From G021776435 sp046756245 (GTDB taxonomy: Bacteria > Pseudomonadota > Alphaproteobacteria > Caulobacterales > Parvularculaceae), in contig JBHHVZ010000119.1 of assembly GCA_046756245.1 (NCBI GenBank), positions 1 through 7,523 of the forward strand: 7,523 bases of DNA. Reading direction: 5' to 3'. Positions 1-6,114 of the stretch are shown piece by piece. Positions within the stretch are counted from its first letter, which is position 1; each line of letters opens with the position of its first letter. The position numbers and the translations under genes were made by a program. The notes beneath the pieces were generated by a model. It had not been told where the DNA came from. It did not search any database and worked only from the letters and a program-made list of their open reading frames with translations.

Positions 1-30
1 ATTCGGTACGAGACTGGCCGCAAGCGGGGA
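1..30 (-). ncRNA. ssrS: Possible 5' end of 6S RNA (partial, runs off the left edge)
   Basis: Read on the minus strand, the bases leaving the window downstream of zapA begin CCCCGCTTGCGG and continue with CCAGTCTCGTA. In alphaproteobacteria the 6S RNA gene commonly lies directly downstream of zapA, in the same orientation and before a 5-formyltetrahydrofolate cyclo-ligase gene. The visible bases resemble, from memory, the start of alphaproteobacterial 6S RNAs. 6S RNA binds the housekeeping RNA polymerase holoenzyme and mimics an open promoter. Only about 30 bases are visible, so the closing stem and central bubble cannot be tested, and the call rests mainly on gene context. Confidence 0.3.
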
Positions 31-31
31 T

Positions 32-46
32 CGAATGTCAAATTCG
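32..46 (-). other. Small hairpin just after the zapA stop codon
   Basis: Five bases after the zapA stop codon, the minus strand has a 5-bp inverted repeat (CGAAT/ATTCG) with a 5-base loop. No T-run follows it, so it is not a convincing intrinsic terminator. It could be a weak pause or RNA-processing site between zapA and whatever lies to the left, or chance. The loop also contains part of a TTGACA hexamer (minus strand, 41 to 36), but no -10 element sits at a proper distance inside the window. Confidence 0.25.
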
Positions 47-51
47 CTCCA

Positions 52-381
52 CTAGCCCTCGCTGAGGCGCTCGGTGATGGCGGTAACGCGCCTGGCGGCG
101 GCTTCGATGACACTGCTGGCGCCGCTCGCGGTTTCCGAATCGAGCGCCTTTGCGGCCTTTTCCATTTCCGAACAGCGCGTGCGCGCCTCGAACAGTTCAT
201 CGCATACGGTCAATGCCGAGAGCAGCATCAGCCGGGCGTCGCCGATCTGGCCGAGATCGTCCGACAGACGCGACACATGCCGATCGAAATAGCCTGCTAG
301 CTGTTGCAGGCGCTGCTCCTGGCCGTTGTCGCAGGTGACCTTGTAGACGCGGTCGTTGACGCAGATATCAACTTGCGCCAT
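52..381 (-). CDS. zapA: Cell division protein ZapA
   Basis: This 109-residue protein is of the ZapA family, small cytoplasmic proteins that bind FtsZ, cross-link its protofilaments and stabilise the Z-ring. The N-terminal part (about residues 1-50) has the typical ZapA globular pattern: a short beta strand (VDICVNDRVYKV), then a helix with QRLQQLAGYFDRHVSRL. A long helix follows from about residue 46, containing GDARLMLLSALTVCDEL and expected to form the dimeric or tetrameric coiled coil. The length matches the family. I start it at the ATG at 379-381 (MAQVDICV) because homology begins there, although the frame stays open far upstream as an antisense shadow of tkt. A GGGAG ribosome binding site (minus strand, 393 to 389) lies 7 bases before the ATG, inside the upstream gene. 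The first 14 bases of the gene overlap the end of the DUF4164-like gene, which suggests translational coupling. Family assignment is firm; partner specificity is inferred from the family. Confidence 0.9.
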   Translation of the reverse strand: MAQVDICVNDRVYKVTCDNGQEQRLQQLAGYFDRHVSRLSDDLGQIGDARLMLLSALTVCDELFEARTRCSEMEKAAKALDSETASGASSVIEAAARRVTAITERLSEG

Positions 382-619
382 CGACCTGCTCCCGATTTGT
401 CTCATGCGTTTCGCGCAGAATCGCCTTGATGTCGTTGATGGTCCGCGACAGCTCGCGCGACGCCGCGCCTGTATGGGTGCGGGCGACGCGCGCCTGGCGC
501 CGCGCAGCGTCGATGAAGTCGCGATGTCCGGCGCTTTCGGCCAGTTGCTCGTCGAGCTTGGCTTCGAGCGCGTCGAGCGCGGTTGCGAGCTTGCGGGCTG
601 AAGACTCAAGAATGGACAT
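368..619 (-). CDS. Small DUF4164-like coiled-coil protein
   Basis: This 83-residue, highly charged, almost certainly helical protein has heptad-like spacing of hydrophobic residues through residues 1-35 (LESSARKLATALDALEAKLDEQL) and again in the C-terminal half (LSRTINDIKAIL). It has no signal peptide, membrane segment or catalytic motif. In Hyphomicrobiales a DUF4164-type protein is often found between a divergent tkt and zapA, as here, and I assign it on that context plus its composition. Its function is unknown; adjacency and a 14-base overlap with zapA suggest a link to cell division, perhaps as a coiled-coil partner, but this is inference. The start at 617-619 is the first plausible ATG (MSILESS). 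No clear Shine-Dalgarno sequence precedes it, and the frame stays open upstream through tkt, so the start is less certain than the reading frame. Confidence 0.7.
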   Translation of the reverse strand: MSILESSARKLATALDALEAKLDEQLAESAGHRDFIDAARRQARVARTHTGAASRELSRTINDIKAILRETHETNREQVDGAS

Positions 620-784
620 AAGCGGCGGTTGCGATTCGGCTGACTGTCCGAATTTGGCCCTGGTCGCGGCTTCTGTCCAGTCGGGCGCTGCGGCCAAAGC
701 TGCTCTTGACCCTTTCGGCTCGCTCTTGCATGAAGCGCGCGTAACCTTCGTTCCTGCTGAAATTTCGTCGTTTCGAGGTTTTCC
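620..784. promoter_or_regulatory. Divergent promoter region between the DUF4164-zapA unit and tkt
   Basis: This 165-base gap separates two divergently read units and must hold both promoters. I see no credible small gene in it; frames crossing it are extensions of shadows. For the leftward unit I find no convincing -35/-10 pair. For tkt a candidate is listed separately. No strong long inverted repeat typical of a LysR-type (CbbR-like) operator was evident by eye, although short T-N11-A half-sites cannot be excluded. Confidence 0.5.
706..734 (+). promoter_or_regulatory. Candidate tkt promoter
   Basis: TTGACC at 706-711, preceded by C (CTTGACC, the form favoured at alphaproteobacterial -35 boxes), is followed after 17 bases by CATGAA at 729-734. 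The -35 matches consensus at five of six positions and the -10 at only three. Transcription would begin near 741, giving a leader of about 44 bases before the tkt ATG. Spacing is right but the -10 is weak, so this is a candidate only. Confidence 0.35.
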
Positions 785-2797
785 ATGACGGACGCCGCCA
801 CATCCGGCGCAACGGTATCCGAGGCGGCGTCGCTTCCCGAGACGCGTGAACTCGCCAACGCTATCCGCGCCCTTTCGATGGACGCTGTGGAAAAGGCGAA
901 ATCCGGCCATCCCGGCATGCCCATGGGCATGGCGGATGCGGCGACGGTGCTCTTCACCCGGTATTTGAAATTCGACGCCGGCGCGCCCGACTGGCCGGAC
1001 CGGGACCGCTTCGTCCTGTCGGCCGGCCACGGCTCGATGCTGCTTTACGCGCTGGCCTGGCTGCTCGGTTACGAGGGGATGACGATCGAGGAATTGAAGC
1101 GCTTTCGCCAGCTCGGCTCGAAAACGCCGGGCCATCCCGAATACGGCCACGCCCCGCTCGTCGAGACGACGACGGGGCCCTTGAGCCAAGGGCTTGGAAA
1201 CGCCGTCGGCATGGCGATCGCCGAGGCGCATCTTTCCGCCCGCTTCGGCGAAGATCTTGTCAATCACCACACCTATGCGCTCGCCGGCGACGGTTGCCTG
1301 ATGGAGGGCTTGAGCCATGAAGCGATTGCGCTCGCCGGCCACTTGAAGCTCCGCAAGCTCATAATTCTCTTCGACGACAACGGCATTTCGATCGACGGAC
1401 CGGTGGCGCTCGCCGATTCGACCGATCAGCTTGCGCGGTTTGAAGCCGCAGGCTGGGCGACGGCGCGGATCGACGGGCACGATCCGGAAGCGGTCGCGCG
1501 CGCGATCGACGCGGCGCGCCGGTCGGACCGGCCGAGCCTCATCGCCTGCCGCACGGTGATCGGTTTCGGCGCGCCGGGAAAACAGGGCAAGGCGGCCGCC
1601 CACGGCGCGCCCTTGGGCGCGGATGAAATCGCCGGCGCCCGCGAGACGCTGGGCTGGACGCACAAGCCGTTTGAAATCCCGGACGACATTTTGCACGCTT
1701 GGCGCGAGGCCGGCGCGCGCGGGCGCGGCGCTTTCGAGGCCTGGCGCGCGCGGCTGGCGCAATCGAGCAAGGCGAAAGCCTTCAACGCCGCGCTCGCCGG
1801 CGATTGCGCGAACGCCGTCAACGCCGCGCTCGGCGCTTACAAGAAAAAGCTCGCCGCCGAACCGCCCGCCGTCGCGACGAGGAAAGCCTCCGAGCAGGCG
1901 CTCGACATCATCAACGAAGCCGTTCCCGAAACCATCGGCGGTTCGGCCGACCTCACGGGATCGAACAACACCAAGACCAAAGGACTCGATATTCTGTCAG
2001 CGGACAATTACGCCGGGCGCTATATTTACTATGGCGTACGCGAGCATGGCATGGCGGCGGCGATGAACGGCATGGCGCTGCATGGCGGCGTCATTCCTTA
2101 TGGCGGAACGTTTCTGGTCTTTACCGATTACTGCCGTCCGTCGATCCGGCTTGCAGCGTTGATGGGCGTGCGCTCGATTTTTGTCATGACCCACGACTCG
2201 ATCGGGCTTGGCGAGGACGGGCCGACGCATCAGCCTGTCGAGCATCTGGCGGCGCTCAGAGCCGTTTCCGACCTCAATGTTTTCCGGCCCGCCGACGCGA
2301 TTGAAACGGCGGAATGCTGGGCGCTGGCGCTGGCGGAGAAATCGCGCCCGAGCGTCATTACGCTCACGCGCCAGTCGGTTCCGCCCGTGCGGCTGACGCA
2401 TACGGACGAAAATCTTTGCGCCCGCGGCGCTTATGTGCTCGCCGACGAGGCCGAGTACGTCGCCACGATCATCGCCACCGGCTCCGAAGTCGGCGTCGCG
2501 CTGAAGGCGAAGTCGGCGCTCGAGGCGCGCGGCGTCTGCGTTCGCGTCGTCTCGGCGCCGTCATTCGAACTGTTTGCAGGCCAACCCGCCGATTATCGTG
2601 CGCGCGTTCTTGGCGACAAACCGCGCATCGGCGTCGAAGCGGCCGTCAGGCAGGGCTGGGACGCGCTGCTGGGACCGGAAGACGCCTTTATCGGCATGAC
2701 CGGGTTCGGCGCTTCGGCGCCTGCCGGCGATTTGTACGAACATTTCGGAATTACCGCGGCGGCGGTCGCCGCCAGGGCGAAAGCGCTGATCAGTTAG
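785..2797 (+). CDS. tkt: Transketolase
   Basis: Transketolase moves two-carbon ketol units from xylulose 5-phosphate, fructose 6-phosphate or sedoheptulose 7-phosphate to aldose phosphates, using thiamine diphosphate and a divalent metal. It acts in the cytoplasmic non-oxidative pentose phosphate pathway and in the Calvin cycle. The 670 residues match the bacterial family. Visible motifs in order: SGHPG (40-44), GHGSMLLY (81-88), the TPP/metal motif starting at GDG (168-170) and ending at N199 in DDNG, the active-site His at 273 in AAHGAP, GGSADLTGSN (385-394) opening the pyrimidine-binding domain, catalytic Glu420 in YGVREHG, and HDSIGLGEDGPTHQP (470-484) for the phosphosugar site. The C-terminal domain ends with a normal GMTGFGASAPAGDLYEHFGIT block. 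The ATG at 785 has a GAGG site 6 bases upstream and leaves a short poorly conserved leader before the conserved RELANAIR. It heads a run of four genes; gap begins 9 bases after its stop. No key residue is missing. Confidence 0.96.
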   Translation: MTDAATSGATVSEAASLPETRELANAIRALSMDAVEKAKSGHPGMPMGMADAATVLFTRYLKFDAGAPDWPDRDRFVLSAGHGSMLLYALAWLLGYEGMTIEELKRFRQLGSKTPGHPEYGHAPLVETTTGPLSQGLGNAVGMAIAEAHLSARFGEDLVNHHTYALAGDGCLMEGLSHEAIALAGHLKLRKLIILFDDNGISIDGPVALADSTDQLARFEAAGWATARIDGHDPEAVARAIDAARRSDRPSLIACRTVIGFGAPGKQGKAAAHGAPLGADEIAGARETLGWTHKPFEIPDDILHAWREAGARGRGAFEAWRARLAQSSKAKAFNAALAGDCANAVNAALGAYKKKLAAEPPAVATRKASEQALDIINEAVPETIGGSADLTGSNNTKTKGLDILSADNYAGRYIYYGVREHGMAAAMNGMALHGGVIPYGGTFLVFTDYCRPSIRLAALMGVRSIFVMTHDSIGLGEDGPTHQPVEHLAALRAVSDLNVFRPADAIETAECWALALAEKSRPSVITLTRQSVPPVRLTHTDENLCARGAYVLADEAEYVATIIATGSEVGVALKAKSALEARGVCVRVVSAPSFELFAGQPADYRARVLGDKPRIGVEAAVRQGWDALLGPEDAFIGMTGFGASAPAGDLYEHFGITAAAVAARAKALIS

Positions 2798-2802
2798 GAG
2801 GG
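2796..2802 (+). promoter_or_regulatory. Strong ribosome binding site of gap, overlapping the tkt stop codon
   Basis: AGGAGGG begins inside the tkt TAG stop (2795-2797) and ends 4 bases before the gap ATG at 2807. This is close to a perfect Shine-Dalgarno sequence and the strongest in the window. A ribosome terminating on tkt would cover the site, so tkt and gap translation are probably coupled; the coupling is inference from position. Confidence 0.75.
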
Positions 2803-2806
2803 TTCG

Positions 2807-3820
2807 ATGGCACTGAAAATCGCGATCAACGGATTCGGCCGAATCGGGCGTCTGGCGCTGCGGTCGATTATCGAAAACGAACGCACCGGCGTCGAGGTCG
2901 TCGCCGTCAACGATCTGGGGCCGGTCGAAACCAACGCCCATCTCATGCAGTACGACTCGGTGCATGGACGCTTCCCGAAAGAAGTGAAGGCGGTCGGCGA
3001 CGCGCTCGACGCCGGGCGCGGTCCGATCAAGGTGTTCGCCGAGCGCGATCCAATGAGACTGCCCTGGGGCGATCTCGGGGTCGACATCGTTTTCGAATGC
3101 ACCGGCATATTCGCCGACAAGGAAAAAGCGTCGGCCCATCTCGAAGCCGGCGCAAAACGCGTGCTCGTCTCTGCGCCGGCGAAGAACGCCGACAAGACCA
3201 TCGTTTACGGCGTCAATCATGATACGCTGAGCGCAAACGATCTCGTCGTATCGAATGCGTCGTGCACGACGAACTGTCTCGCGCCGGTCGCCAAGGCGTT
3301 GAACGACGCTGTCGGCATCGAGCGCGGCTACATGACGACCGTGCATGCCTACACCGGCGATCAGCCGACCCTCGACACGCTGCACAAGGATCTCTACCGC
3401 GCCCGCGCCGCGGCGATGTCGATGATCCCGACATCCACAGGCGCCGCGCGCGCCGTCGGCCTCGTTTTGCCGGAGCTTCAGGGCAAGCTCGACGGTTCGG
3501 CGATCCGCGTGCCGACCGCGAACGTGTCGATGATCGATCTCGTTTTCACGCCGGCGCGCGAGACGAGCGTCGAGGCGATCAACGCCGCCATTGTCGAAGC
3601 CGCCGACGGACCGATGAAAGGCGTGCTCGCCTACACAGACAAGCCGCTGGTTTCAGCCGACTTCAACCACGACGCCCATTCGTCCACGTTTGCGCTGAAA
3701 CAGACGCAGGTGCTCGAGGGAAAACTCGCGCGCGTGTTGTCCTGGTACGACAATGAGTGGGGCTTTTCCACGCGCATGACCGACACGGCGCTGGAAATGG
3801 GAAAATATCTGCAAGGATAG
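2807..3820 (+). CDS. gap: Type I glyceraldehyde-3-phosphate dehydrogenase
   Basis: The enzyme interconverts glyceraldehyde 3-phosphate and 1,3-bisphosphoglycerate with NAD(P), in the cytoplasm, for glycolysis, gluconeogenesis or the Calvin cycle. The 337 residues match the homotetrameric family. The Rossmann motif INGFGRIGR lies at 7-15, catalytic Cys153 in SNASCTTNC (149-157), the activating His at 180 in TTVHAYT, the phosphate-site motif PTSTGAA at 208-214, Arg234 in AIRVPT, and WYDNEWG at 313-319, whose Asn contacts the cofactor. Asp36 at the end of the second beta strand (VNDL) is the residue that normally favours NAD over NADP. The pair at the adenosine-side specificity site before HKDL is Thr191-Leu192, neither the Leu-Pro of classical NAD enzymes nor the Ala-Ser of chloroplast NADP enzymes. 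NAD preference is therefore likely but not proven. The gene starts 9 bases after tkt; pgk starts 4 bases after its stop. It could equally be called gapA or cbbG. Confidence 0.95.
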   Translation: MALKIAINGFGRIGRLALRSIIENERTGVEVVAVNDLGPVETNAHLMQYDSVHGRFPKEVKAVGDALDAGRGPIKVFAERDPMRLPWGDLGVDIVFECTGIFADKEKASAHLEAGAKRVLVSAPAKNADKTIVYGVNHDTLSANDLVVSNASCTTNCLAPVAKALNDAVGIERGYMTTVHAYTGDQPTLDTLHKDLYRARAAAMSMIPTSTGAARAVGLVLPELQGKLDGSAIRVPTANVSMIDLVFTPARETSVEAINAAIVEAADGPMKGVLAYTDKPLVSADFNHDAHSSTFALKQTQVLEGKLARVLSWYDNEWGFSTRMTDTALEMGKYLQG

Positions 3821-3824
3821 GGAC

Positions 3825-5018
3825 GTGACCCGCTACCGCACGCTTGACGATCTCGACGTCGCCGGAAAGCGCGTTCTTGTGCGCGTCGATTTCAATGTGC
3901 CGATAGCGGACGGAAAGGTCACGGACGACACGCGCATCAAGCGGTCCCTGCCGACTCTCAAGGAGCTTTCGAAAAAAGGCGCCAAGGTGATCTTATTGTC
4001 CCACTATGGACGGCCGAACGGCGCTGCTGATCCCGACATGAGTCTGAAGCCGGCGGCGAAAGCGCTCGGCGACCTTCTCGGCGGGCCGGTCGATTTCGCC
4101 GACGACTGCATCGGCGAGAAGGCGGCCGCGGCGGTCGAGAAAATGATCGAAGGCGATATCGTCGTTCTTGAAAATACGCGCTTTCATGCGGGCGAGGAAA
4201 AAAACGATCCGGCTTTTGTCGCCGCGCTCGCCGAAAACGGCGACCTTTACGTCAACGATGCGTTTTCGGCCGCGCACCGCGCTCACGCCTCGACCGAGGG
4301 GCTTGCGCATGTTCTGCCATGTGCGGCGGGCCGCGCCATGGAGCGCGAGCTCGATTATCTCGCCGCGGCGCTCGCCAATCCCGTCCGTCCGCTGACGGCC
4401 GTCGTCGGCGGGGCGAAAGTGTCGACCAAGATTGCGCTGCTCTTGAATCTTGTCGGCAAAGCCGACGCGCTTGCGATCGGCGGCGCCATGGCCAACACTT
4501 TCCTGTTCGCGAAGGGATTGTCGGTCGGCAAGTCGCTTTGCGAGCCCGACCTCGCCGACACGGCGCGCGAGATCATGGATCAGGCTGCGAGCCGAGGCTG
4601 CGAAATCGTTCTGCCCGTCGACGTCGTCGTCGCGCGCGAATTCAGGGCCGGGGCCGAAAGCGAAGTAGCCGCAGCCGACGCTGTCGGCGCCGATCAGATG
4701 ATCCTCGATCTCGGTCCCGACAGCGTCGATCTGATCGCTGCGAAGATCGAAGCTTCGAAAACCGTCGTCTGGAACGGCCCGCTCGGCGCATTCGAAACGC
4801 CGCCGTTCGATACGGCGACCGTCGAGGCGGCGCGCTTCACCGCCCGCCGCGTGAAGGAGACGGGCCTTGTCGCCGTCGCCGGCGGCGGCGATACGGTCGC
4901 GGCGTTAAACCACGCTTCGGTCGGCGACGATTTCACCTATGTGTCGACGGCCGGCGGGGCGTTTCTGGAATGGCTCGAGGGCAAGGAGCTGCCGGGGATC
5001 AAAGCGCTTGAAAAATAA
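3825..5018 (+). CDS. pgk: Phosphoglycerate kinase
   Basis: The enzyme transfers phosphate reversibly between 1,3-bisphosphoglycerate and ADP, working directly after GAPDH in the cytoplasm. The 397 residues are standard for a bacterial monomeric PGK. N-domain motifs for 3-phosphoglycerate binding: RVDFNVP (20-26), SHYGRP (59-64), ENTRFHAGEEKND (116-128), and NDAFSAAHRAHAST (144-157). Hinge and nucleotide-domain motifs: GGAKVSTK (195-202), NGPLGAFE (317-324), GGGDT (353-357), and the C-terminal STAGGAFLEWLEG (374-386). The start is GTG at 3825, chosen because homology (MTRYRTLDDLDVAGKRV) begins there, because it lies 4 bases after the gap stop, and because AAGGA at 3813-3817 gives a 7-base spacing. 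No ATG offers a better start. The 4-base gap from gap strongly implies a shared transcript and coupled translation. The HYGRP tyrosine, where Leu or Phe is more usual, is a mild substitution. Confidence 0.96.
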   Translation: MTRYRTLDDLDVAGKRVLVRVDFNVPIADGKVTDDTRIKRSLPTLKELSKKGAKVILLSHYGRPNGAADPDMSLKPAAKALGDLLGGPVDFADDCIGEKAAAAVEKMIEGDIVVLENTRFHAGEEKNDPAFVAALAENGDLYVNDAFSAAHRAHASTEGLAHVLPCAAGRAMERELDYLAAALANPVRPLTAVVGGAKVSTKIALLLNLVGKADALAIGGAMANTFLFAKGLSVGKSLCEPDLADTAREIMDQAASRGCEIVLPVDVVVAREFRAGAESEVAAADAVGADQMILDLGPDSVDLIAAKIEASKTVVWNGPLGAFETPPFDTATVEAARFTARRVKETGLVAVAGGGDTVAALNHASVGDDFTYVSTAGGAFLEWLEGKELPGIKALEK

Positions 5019-5057
5019 GGCGCATAACAAAACCAGACTGCTGAATGGGAGAAAAAG
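5019..5057 (+). promoter_or_regulatory. Short pgk-fba spacer with the fba ribosome binding site
   Basis: This 39-base gap is A-rich compared with its surroundings and contains GGGAG at 5047-5051, 6 bases before the fba ATG. I see no hairpin, terminator or promoter hexamers in it, so fba most likely continues on the tkt-gap-pgk transcript. Confidence 0.5.
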
Positions 5058-6098
5058 ATGGACCTGATTGCGCTCAATAAAATTGCGCTCGCCATCGTCG
5101 CGCCGGGCAAGGGCGTTCTGGCGGCTGATGAATCGTCGGGCACCATCAAGAAGCGTTTCGATTCCATCAATGTGGAATCGACCGAAGACAACCGCCGCGA
5201 CTATCGCGAAATGCTGTTTCGCACGTCTGACGCCATGCGCGACTATATCTCCGGCGTCATCCTGTTCGATGAAACCATTCGCCAGAACGCCGCCGACGGA
5301 ACGCCGCTCGTCAAACTCATTGAACGGACCGGCGCCATTCCCGGAATCAAGGTCGACAAGGGCGCGAAAGCGCTTCCCGGCGCGCCCGGCGAGAAAGTCA
5401 CCGAAGGTCTCGACGGCCTGCGCGAACGCCTCGCCGAATATTACGAACTGGGCGCGCGGTTTGCGAAATGGCGCGCCGTCATCGATATCGGCCGCGACGG
5501 CGATCACCGCGTCCCGAGCCCTTGCTGCATTCATGCGAACTGTCACGCGCTGGCGCGCTATGCGGCGCTTTGTCAGGAAGCGAATATCGTTCCCATTGTC
5601 GAACCGGAAGTCTTGATGGACGGCGATCACGACATTGACCGTTGCTGTGAGTTCACGGAATACACGTTGCGGTCGCTATTCGCAGATCTCTTCGAACATC
5701 GCGTCGCGCTTGAAGGAACGATTCTCAAGCCGAACATGGTCATTTCCGGAAAGCTCAACGCCAAACGCGCGGGCGTTTCGGAAGTGGCGGAGAAAACCGT
5801 CAAATGTTTCCGCGCCTCAGTCCCGGCGGCGCTGCCGGGCGTGGTCTTCCTGTCCGGGGGGCAATCCGACCAAGAAGCCACAGCGCATCTGAACGCCATG
5901 AATGCAGCGTACAGGAACGAACTGCCCTGGGCGCTTTCCTTCTCTTATGGCCGGGCGCTGCAAGCGGCGCCCTTAAAGGCGTGGGGCGGCAAGGCCGACA
6001 ACGTTCGCGCCGCGCAGGCCGCTTTTGCGCATCGCGCCAAAATGAACGGCCTCGCCCAGCTCGGCGACTGGTCGGAGGGGCTCGAAGACGCGGCTTAA
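5058..6098 (+). CDS. Class I fructose-bisphosphate aldolase
   Basis: This 346-residue protein is a class I (Schiff-base, metal-independent) aldolase that reversibly splits fructose 1,6-bisphosphate, and usually sedoheptulose 1,7-bisphosphate, into dihydroxyacetone phosphate and an aldose. It is not the zinc class II FbaA/CbbA type. Hallmarks: GVLAADESSGTI (19-30) with Asp24, KWR at 138-140, VEPEVLMDGDHD (181-192) with Glu182 and Glu184, the Schiff-base Lys224 in EGTILKPNMV (219-228), SGGQSDQEA (266-274), and SFSYGRALQ (294-302) with the phosphate-binding Arg299. The C-terminus (after about 330) lacks the terminal Tyr of vertebrate enzymes. Cysteines are unusually frequent around the barrel centre: 156, 157, 162, 172, 196 and 197. 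The ATG at 5058 is supported by the ribosome binding site and by homology. It is the last gene of the run and meets a convergent gene 16 bases past its stop. No symbol is given because class I genes carry inconsistent names (fbaB, fda, cbbA). Confidence 0.94.
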   Translation: MDLIALNKIALAIVAPGKGVLAADESSGTIKKRFDSINVESTEDNRRDYREMLFRTSDAMRDYISGVILFDETIRQNAADGTPLVKLIERTGAIPGIKVDKGAKALPGAPGEKVTEGLDGLRERLAEYYELGARFAKWRAVIDIGRDGDHRVPSPCCIHANCHALARYAALCQEANIVPIVEPEVLMDGDHDIDRCCEFTEYTLRSLFADLFEHRVALEGTILKPNMVISGKLNAKRAGVSEVAEKTVKCFRASVPAALPGVVFLSGGQSDQEATAHLNAMNAAYRNELPWALSFSYGRALQAAPLKAWGGKADNVRAAQAAFAHRAKMNGLAQLGDWSEGLEDAA

Positions 6099-6114
6099 AC
6101 TGGCGGCCTCTTGT

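Noticed and set aside
36..41. Perfect TTGACA on the minus strand downstream of zapA as a -35 box
   Set aside because: No -10-like hexamer lies 16-19 bases further on within the window, and the hexamer overlaps a small hairpin loop. It could only be a promoter with a very poor -10.
19..51. Plus-strand stretch ending in TTCGCTCCA that briefly resembles a tRNA 3' end
   Set aside because: No 5-bp T-stem with a 7-base TTCGAAT-type loop can be formed, and the acceptor stem partner is absent.
52..957. 301-codon minus-strand frame that would extend ZapA N-terminally
   Set aside because: ZapA homology and a ribosome binding site begin at 381. The upstream part overlaps the DUF4164-like gene and tkt in other frames and is low-complexity, Ser/Arg-rich shadow.
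368..1762. Long open minus-strand frame (464 codons) antisense to tkt, continuous with the DUF4164-like gene
   Set aside because: The part upstream of 619 is Arg/Pro/Ala-rich with no recognisable domain and mirrors the codon pattern of tkt. Open antisense frames are expected in GC-rich coding DNA.
2561..3385. 274-codon minus-strand frame antisense to the tkt-gap junction
   Set aside because: It spans the junction of two certain genes, has no family motif and has the Arg-rich composition of a frame shadow.
4319..5011. 230-codon plus-strand frame overlapping pgk
   Set aside because: Extremely Arg-rich out-of-frame translation of pgk, which has all its motifs in the correct frame.
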